The notes below the pieces were generated by a model, which saw only the letters and a list, made by a program, of their open reading frames with translations, did no database searches and was not told the DNA's origin. The position numbers and the translations under genes were made by a program. This document shows, one piece after another, positions 58,863-64,000 of a stretch of DNA of 64,000 bases. This DNA comes from an uncultured Christensenellaceae bacterium (GTDB taxonomy: Bacteria; Bacillota; Clostridia; Christensenellales; Pumilibacteraceae). How positions within the stretch are numbered: position 1 is the stretch's first letter; each line of letters starts with the position of its first letter. The stretch spans positions 62,001-126,000 of the forward strand of contig CAJUKG010000002.1 in the NCBI GenBank assembly GCA_910586925.1. The letters run 5' to 3'.

Positions 58863-60047
58863 ATGAAAACCAAGAAACTCTTTGCAACGCTTGTTGCAAT
58901 ACTCGCAACCGCAGCAATGGCGATAGGACTTGTCGCATGCGGCGAAACGACGGCTCCCGCCACCACTCTCACGGGCGTATACAACGGCGATAAGAATTTG
59001 TATGCGTATTCCAACTTCCTGCCTACATACAACTATTTCACTTTCTCGACGACCACCGAGCAGCTCAAAACATATTCGGACGGCACATACGAGCTTGTCG
59101 TCACGACGAGCACATCGTCCAATATTTCCACCGGTCCCGACGTGCCTTCGGATAAGTACACCGCCAATTCGCAGGGCTATGAGGTAGTTACTTATATCGG
59201 CACTTTCACGGGCAAAGTCGAGGACGGCGTAAACGAAATGACGCTCAACGTTCCCACTCGCGTAACGCGCTATAAAGCGGGCGGCGGTTTCTTCGACAGC
59301 GGCAACTGGACGGAGTTTATGTCTACAAAGACGATCGAGCATGACGCGATTTCGGGCGGTTCGAGCGCGGAAAACCCGCTCACCGCGGAGAAATTCCTCG
59401 AAGCGTATAAAACGAAGTTCGGCACGGAAGCGAAAGAGATCATCATTTCGCTGACAGGCGATCAGGAAACCAACCGTCACGGCATTTCCACGTTCTCCAC
59501 CGAACAGGGCTTCCGCCAAGGCTCGCTGCGCTGTTTCGAGGGCGCGCTTCGCGATGACGTGGGCGGCGGACTCGGTACGATGACATGCTTTAACCGCGTC
59601 GGACTCGTCGCCGGTGCGGCGAGCGAAGCGGTGCTCGTAAAGGTGTTGCGCGAGGAATGGGGCTTCAAGGGCGTCAATCTTACCGACTCGTCGAAGGACG
59701 CGTCCGCGTACGTGCATACCGAAGAATGCGTCATGGGCGGTACCGATATGTTCAACAACGACACGGACAGAACGACCGAGCTGTTGACGCTGTGCCGTCA
59801 GGACGGAAATATCCTCAACGCAATGAAGAAAATCAACAAACACTATTTCTATGCGTATGCGCGCAGCAACAATATAAACGGTATCGACGAAAACACCGAA
59901 ATAGTCGAATGGGTGCCGTGGTGGCAACCGACGCTGTATGCGTTCATAGCGGTATCGGCGGTGCTGACGGCGGCGGCACTTACCATGTTTATACTCGGAC
60001 AGTACGTGTTCGGGCGCAAGAACAAGGAGGAGAAAAATGAAAATTAA
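58863..60047 (+). CDS. Lipoprotein with N-terminal beta domain joined to a GH3 barrel remnant
   Basis: 394 residues. Lipobox LVACGE, then about 150 residues of beta-rich sequence of unknown type (residues 35-185). From about residue 195 it matches the last part of the swapped GH3 at 47.9 kb: DQETNRHGISTFSTEQ, TMTCFNRVG, REEWGFKGVNLTD, then a C-terminal membrane helix (about 360-380) and a basic tail. The GH3 substrate-binding KHF is replaced by ISLTG, and the first three quarters of the barrel are missing, so it cannot be a normal GH3. It is probably a fusion formed by deletion or recombination and may serve binding or anchoring. AAGGAG precedes ATG 58863. Confidence 0.82.
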   Translation: MKTKKLFATLVAILATAAMAIGLVACGETTAPATTLTGVYNGDKNLYAYSNFLPTYNYFTFSTTTEQLKTYSDGTYELVVTTSTSSNISTGPDVPSDKYTANSQGYEVVTYIGTFTGKVEDGVNEMTLNVPTRVTRYKAGGGFFDSGNWTEFMSTKTIEHDAISGGSSAENPLTAEKFLEAYKTKFGTEAKEIIISLTGDQETNRHGISTFSTEQGFRQGSLRCFEGALRDDVGGGLGTMTCFNRVGLVAGAASEAVLVKVLREEWGFKGVNLTDSSKDASAYVHTEECVMGGTDMFNNDTDRTTELLTLCRQDGNILNAMKKINKHYFYAYARSNNINGIDENTEIVEWVPWWQPTLYAFIAVSAVLTAAALTMFILGQYVFGRKNKEEKNEN

Positions 60048-60435
60048 AGAGGCGTTCGTAAACAGAACGGTAGGGTTTTATCTTACATTCGGTGCGGCGT
60101 GCGTCGCGTTCATTTCGTCGCTCGTATATCTCGTCGACATAGGCGACAGGACGTTCACCGTACTCGGCATGCTGTGTATGCTTATCGGCGCGGCGACGGT
60201 GCTGCTCACGCTGTTTACAGATTGGCAGTGGACGCCCATGGTGCCCGCAGTGCTGTACGTGCTCGGCTTTGCGTTCACGCTCAATGCCGCGCTCCCGTCG
60301 CTTTCCGACGTGTGGAACGGCGTAAACTTCATCGGCGGCAACGCGACGATGGGATTGATATTCTCGATAGCGTTTTTTGTGTGCGTCATCGCCGCAATCG
60401 TCGGATGTTTCATGAATCAGAGAAAACCCGAGTAA
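60037..60435 (+). CDS. Small four-helix membrane protein
   Basis: 132 residues with about four membrane helices (10-32, 40-60, 68-88 and 104-126). No family recognised. It overlaps the preceding gene by 11 nt and has a GGAGGAG site inside it, so the two are co-translated and may form a membrane complex. Confidence 0.8.
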   Translation: MKIKEAFVNRTVGFYLTFGAACVAFISSLVYLVDIGDRTFTVLGMLCMLIGAATVLLTLFTDWQWTPMVPAVLYVLGFAFTLNAALPSLSDVWNGVNFIGGNATMGLIFSIAFFVCVIAAIVGCFMNQRKPE

Positions 60436-60468
60436 AATCTTTATAAGCAGCTTGTTTTGCCGACAGTG

Positions 60469-60509
60469 AAAAACCCCGTCACGCATGCTCCTTTGCGCGG
60501 CGGGGTTTT
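60469..60509 (+). terminator. Rho-independent terminator
   Basis: AAAACCCCG pairs with CGGGGTTTT around a 22-nt loop. The remaining 60510-60728 gap shows only the promoter of the next gene. Confidence 0.75.
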
Positions 60510-60618
60510 GCGTGCGAGAAAAGAGTTTTTCTAACTGCGCGGAATAAAAACAATGCCGCAAAAGTCGCGTCGACGTACACACTTCGTGCATGTTGCAACG
60601 CAATTTATGCATATGGGA

Positions 60619-60647
60619 TTGACGCGCCCCAATATAGAAGATATAAT
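60619..60647 (+). promoter_or_regulatory. Promoter of the giant adhesin gene
   Basis: TTGACG at 60619-60624, a 17-nt spacer and TATAAT at 60642-60647; the leader to the start is about 75 nt and AT-rich near its end. Confidence 0.72.
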
Positions 60648-60728
60648 CCAATCGTGATATGTTGTTTATCGCGCGGAAAACACGCGCATGACAATATCGT
60701 TATTTATAATATCTCTATAGGGAGTATA

Positions 60729-63700
60729 ATGATGAAAAGAAGGTATAATATTCTATCGGCGTTGAGCTTATCTTTCGTCATCGCATTCGGCGTGTTGGCT
60801 GCCTGTTCGGACGACGGCGACCACGGCGATTACGTCGGGCTTGAGCATGAGCTTATCGGCATATCCGTAGGCGGCGAGTATAAAACCGCGTACACGGAGG
60901 GCGAAACGTTTGACGTGACGGGAATGGAAGTTACGGCAAACTATGCCGACGAGAAAAACGAAACGGTGGAGTTCGGCGACTACATATACACGCCGTCGCG
61001 CGCGCTCACCGTTGCCGACGACACCGTTACCGTAAAATATTCAGGCTTTTCTTACGATATTGCCGTCACGGTCACTCCGCCGACCACCGATCCCGACGAT
61101 CCGGACAACCCCGGACCGGACGAACCGGGCGAGCCGACCGATCCCGATAAACCTATAGAACCGGAGCTTCCCGATCCGCCCGCCGAATCCGAAAACGGGA
61201 GTATCGTCGTTACCGAATATCCGAATAAAACGAGTTATTACATAGGCGAGGAGTTCGACAAGACCGGGCTTGTTATAACGCACAATAAAAAGGACGGCTC
61301 GAGCGAGGTCGTCACCGATTTTGCCGTCGACAAAAAAGTCATATCCGCAGCCGATGTGCGCAACGGGCGCGTTACCGTCAAGGTCACTTATAAAGACATG
61401 ACGGTCGAGTTTTCGGTAGAGGCGCACGAACCTAAACTCGTATCGCTGATCGTAGACAAAGCACCCGACAAGACGAAGTATTTCGTCGGCGATATTCTCG
61501 ATCCGAGCGGTTTGGAAGTAAAAGCCGTTTACGAGGACGGTGCGGAACCCAAAGCCGTCAGCGGATATTTCCTGCTGATAGACGAGGAACGCGAACTCGA
61601 TACGTACCGTCTTAACGTCGCCGACCGCGAAGTTACGGTAGTATATATCGAAAACGGCGAAACGCGAGAAGCGGTATTCGAGATCTCCGTAAAAGCACCC
61701 GCGTATTCTTCGCTCGAAATAACGAAAGATCCCGCGTCGACCGCTTATCTCGAGGGCGAGCATTTCGATCCGAGAGGAATGATAGTCAGCGCGGTGTACG
61801 AGAACGGCGCGTCGCGGCACGTGACCGATTATTCGCTTTCCATAGGCGAACATGTCGATCTTGCCGAGTACGCGCTCGAAATAACCGACAGACTTGTTAC
61901 CGTCACTTATACCGAGGACGGCGTGACGCATACCGCGAATATAGATATTTCGGTCGCCGAAACCGTTCTTACGGGGCTTGTGATCTCCAATCTTCCCGAC
62001 AAGACCGAATATTTGGCGGGCGAGGATTTCGACCCCGCGGGGCTTGTCGTTTGCGGCATTTACAATAACGACGACTCGCTCGTTCGCGAATTGGAAGGCT
62101 GGGAAGTGCAGTCCGTCGCGCTTACTCAAGGTATGACGACGATCACAGTTAAATACGGCGAATTAACGGCGGAAGTGCCGATCTCCGTTTTTGAAAAGTA
62201 CAAATTCGAGGCGGAGAGCTTGGGCGTCGAGGCGAAAGCGGGCGCGGATCCCGACGTGCGGTACGGCTTCGAATACGCAGGCAAAGATCACACGACCGTC
62301 GACCGCGGTATCGTAAGCGGCATGGGTTTTGTGGCGAATATGGCGTCCGTCAACGCATTGACGCTTACCGTTCATGCGGAAAGCGATTGCGACGCGATAT
62401 TCGGAATGTGCTATGCCCGTCACAACGGAACGGCAGGTTCTCCCGAGCATGTAAAGACGATCGTGAGCAAACTTACGGTCGGTACCGAGCAATTCGTAAT
62501 TGATCCCGATGCGGCTATTTACGGCAACGTCGGCGGCATACAGTGGCTCGATTTCTGCGAAACGGACGCAGCGCGTATTCGTTTGCGCAAGGGCGAAAAC
62601 ATAATCAAAATATACACTACGGGCGAATCCCGCAACTTCGACTATGTTACCGTCAAAGCTCCCGTAAAAGTAACGCTGTCCTCCGAATTGACGGACGGAC
62701 ACGATTGGTCCGACTATTACGTCGTATCCGTTCCGACGAGCGATAACGGCGGTGAAATGTACCGCTATTGCCAAACCTGCATGACGCGCGAAGCGATCGC
62801 GCTTCCGCCCGATCTCAACGACGCCTCGAAGTACGAAAAGGGCGATACCGTCGGCGTGACGGCAACGAAAAACGGATACACCGAATACACTTATAACGGC
62901 ATTGCGTTCAAAGTCCTGAAATCTACCGAGTATTTGGTCGAGAATACGTTCGATCTCGAGAACGCGACGCGGAACGCCGAGTTCAATACTTCGCGCGGCA
63001 TAAAATACAATCCGCCCGTCACCGAGCTTACAGGCAAATTCGAGGGCGCGCACGGCAACAGCGTCGAGAACTTCAAGGACCGCGGCGGCAGCGAATACTC
63101 TTGGACTGTGTACTCTCCCGGAGCTGTAGACGGCAGACTGCGCGTTCGCATACTCGGCGACGGCAGCGAATATAATCCGTCGTTCTCACTGCTTCTCATA
63201 GTGAACGGCAAACCTGTCGCGCTCGACGACGGCGTGTACTCGAGAAAGGTGTCCGAATGGCAGTACCTCGACGTTGCGAATATCTCGCTCGAGCAAGGCA
63301 AGAATACGATAACTATTCAGGCGATCGCGGGCGGCTTTACTTACATGGACGACGTTGTGATCGAATGTCCCGTAACGCTTGTCGCGAGCGAGAGCAAGCT
63401 CATCAAGTCGATAGCGGTTACGCAGGATCCGACGAAGGTCGTGTATGCGTGCGGCGAAAAGTTCAATCCCGCGGGCATGGTGATAACCGCTACTCGCGCC
63501 GACGGCACGACGTTCGCGGTAGAGCGGTTCAAGTACGACAATTCGCCGCTCGATACGGTAGGCGCGGTAGAAATTACCGTATGGGCGGAAAACTGCGAAG
63601 TCAAGATCCCCGTCACCGTCGAGGATATAAAAGTTACGTCGATGCGCGTAAATGCAAACCCGAACAAAACCGTATATATAGCGGGCGAAACTCTCGATGT

Positions 63701-64000
63701 TACGGGGCTTGAAATAATAGGGACGTACAACAACGGTACCGAAAGCGCGATCGCACTCGACGATCTTACTTTCGATAAAACGGTGCTCGTCGGCGGCGAC
63801 AGCGTTGTGAACGTTTCTTTGGGCGAACTTACGACGAGCTTTAACATAACCGTCAAATACGATACGCGTCTCGAAGCCGAGGGCGCGGTATGGACGGGCG
63901 ACGCGAAGAATTATCCCGAAAACGACAACTTGAGCGGAATAAGCCGTGTCGGCGATTGGAAGGGAACGACGGCAACATTCGACTTCTACGTGGCGAACGC
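60729..64000 (+). CDS. Giant lipoprotein adhesin with Ig-like repeats and CBM-like modules (partial, runs off the window)
   Basis: At least 1090 residues with no stop before the window end. Lipobox LAACSD, then Ig-like (Big_3-type) repeats of about 75-90 residues, each reading roughly PxKTxYxxGExFDxxGLxVxAxYxDG. Five occur before about residue 490 and two more at about 895-1040. The second repeat is preceded by a Pro/Asp/Glu linker. Two beta modules that start FEAESLG and VENTFDLE lie between the repeats, and a third (LEAEGAVW) starts at the window edge; the EAE openings resemble CBM6/35-type carbohydrate-binding modules. It probably sticks to glycans at the cell surface. The GGGAG site sits 4 nt before ATG 60729 and 7 nt before ATG 60732, so the second may be the true start. 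Confidence 0.85.
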   Translation, partial: MMKRRYNILSALSLSFVIAFGVLAACSDDGDHGDYVGLEHELIGISVGGEYKTAYTEGETFDVTGMEVTANYADEKNETVEFGDYIYTPSRALTVADDTVTVKYSGFSYDIAVTVTPPTTDPDDPDNPGPDEPGEPTDPDKPIEPELPDPPAESENGSIVVTEYPNKTSYYIGEEFDKTGLVITHNKKDGSSEVVTDFAVDKKVISAADVRNGRVTVKVTYKDMTVEFSVEAHEPKLVSLIVDKAPDKTKYFVGDILDPSGLEVKAVYEDGAEPKAVSGYFLLIDEERELDTYRLNVADREVTVVYIENGETREAVFEISVKAPAYSSLEITKDPASTAYLEGEHFDPRGMIVSAVYENGASRHVTDYSLSIGEHVDLAEYALEITDRLVTVTYTEDGVTHTANIDISVAETVLTGLVISNLPDKTEYLAGEDFDPAGLVVCGIYNNDDSLVRELEGWEVQSVALTQGMTTITVKYGELTAEVPISVFEKYKFEAESLGVEAKAGADPDVRYGFEYAGKDHTTVDRGIVSGMGFVANMASVNALTLTVHAESDCDAIFGMCYARHNGTAGSPEHVKTIVSKLTVGTEQFVIDPDAAIYGNVGGIQWLDFCETDAARIRLRKGENIIKIYTTGESRNFDYVTVKAPVKVTLSSELTDGHDWSDYYVVSVPTSDNGGEMYRYCQTCMTREAIALPPDLNDASKYEKGDTVGVTATKNGYTEYTYNGIAFKVLKSTEYLVENTFDLENATRNAEFNTSRGIKYNPPVTELTGKFEGAHGNSVENFKDRGGSEYSWTVYSPGAVDGRLRVRILGDGSEYNPSFSLLLIVNGKPVALDDGVYSRKVSEWQYLDVANISLEQGKNTITIQAIAGGFTYMDDVVIECPVTLVASESKLIKSIAVTQDPTKVVYACGEKFNPAGMVITATRADGTTFAVERFKYDNSPLDTVGAVEITVWAENCEVKIPVTVEDIKVTSMRVNANPNKTVYIAGETLDVTGLEIIGTYNNGTESAIALDDLTFDKTVLVGGDSVVNVSLGELTTSFNITVKYDTRLEAEGAVWTGDAKNYPENDNLSGISRVGDWKGTTATFDFYVAN

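Noticed and set aside
59989..60651. Minus-strand frame over the end of the small membrane protein gene and its terminator
   Set aside because: It spans a terminator hairpin and has no ribosome-binding site or motif.

Overview
The window reads as a chromosomal piece of an uncultured, anaerobic, fermentative Clostridia-type Firmicute, possibly Christensenellales-like. This is inferred from gene content and order, not from any search. Supporting signs are the decarboxylase-like/tmk/holB/ricT block, a large Bacillus-type SRP RNA with an Alu domain, a SpoIIQ-like M23 peptidase, a SpoVB/MurJ-type flippase, two LytTR/AgrC-like two-component systems, and group B and sensory [FeFe] hydrogenases beside adhE. 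Base composition is moderately GC-rich. Promoters are close to sigma-A consensus, mostly with 17-bp spacers. No rRNA, tRNA, CRISPR array, phage or transposase gene was found.

Bases 1-25400 are mostly housekeeping: greA (partial), lysS, a PLP decarboxylase-like gene, tmk, holB, ricT, a small 2[4Fe-4S] ferredoxin, a metallophosphoesterase/SpoT-type HD fusion, a lipid-linked sugar flippase, serS, a catalytically degraded GH3 homologue, a MarR regulator, a membrane-anchored Ntn hydrolase, a metzincin-like lipoprotein, SRP RNA, a Ser/Thr kinase, a hemolysin III-type protein, ileS, an rRNA methyltransferase-like gene, an RluA-type pseudouridine synthase and a divergent galT.

Bases 25600-34400 carry a redox and hydrogen cluster: adhE, a phosphotransferase, a thioredoxin-like ferredoxin, a PAS-containing sensory [FeFe] hydrogenase, a SpoIIE-type phosphatase and a group B [FeFe] hydrogenase. 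The likely logic is that reductant or H2 is sensed by the hydrogenase-PAS protein, passed to the phosphatase, and used to balance H2 against ethanol as electron sinks.

Bases 34400-40500 hold small membrane proteins, an M23 peptidase, an MDR dehydrogenase-like protein lacking catalytic residues, rpmE, a DUF1385-PrmC fusion and prfA.

Bases 40500-64000 are an accessory surface-glycan locus, with two paralogous LytTR response regulator/GHKL kinase pairs on either side of a block of glycan genes. Between the pairs lie a tandem GH16 lichenase-type lipoprotein, a GH16 lipoprotein with four copies of an unrecognised vicinal-cysteine module, a domain-swapped membrane GH3, a processive-type GT2, a lipoprotein and a GH78-like lipoprotein. 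After the second pair come a lipoprotein fused to a GH3 remnant, a small membrane protein and a giant Ig-like/CBM-like adhesin that runs off the window.

The strongest unusual signals are an SRP RNA whose conserved domain IV GGAA tetraloop is replaced; four genes whose start codon sits at or within about 3 nt of the predicted transcription start; the vicinal-cysteine module array; a G9 homopolymer at the response regulator/kinase junction; dispersed short intergenic repeats with shared ends; and several fusions or degenerate enzymes.
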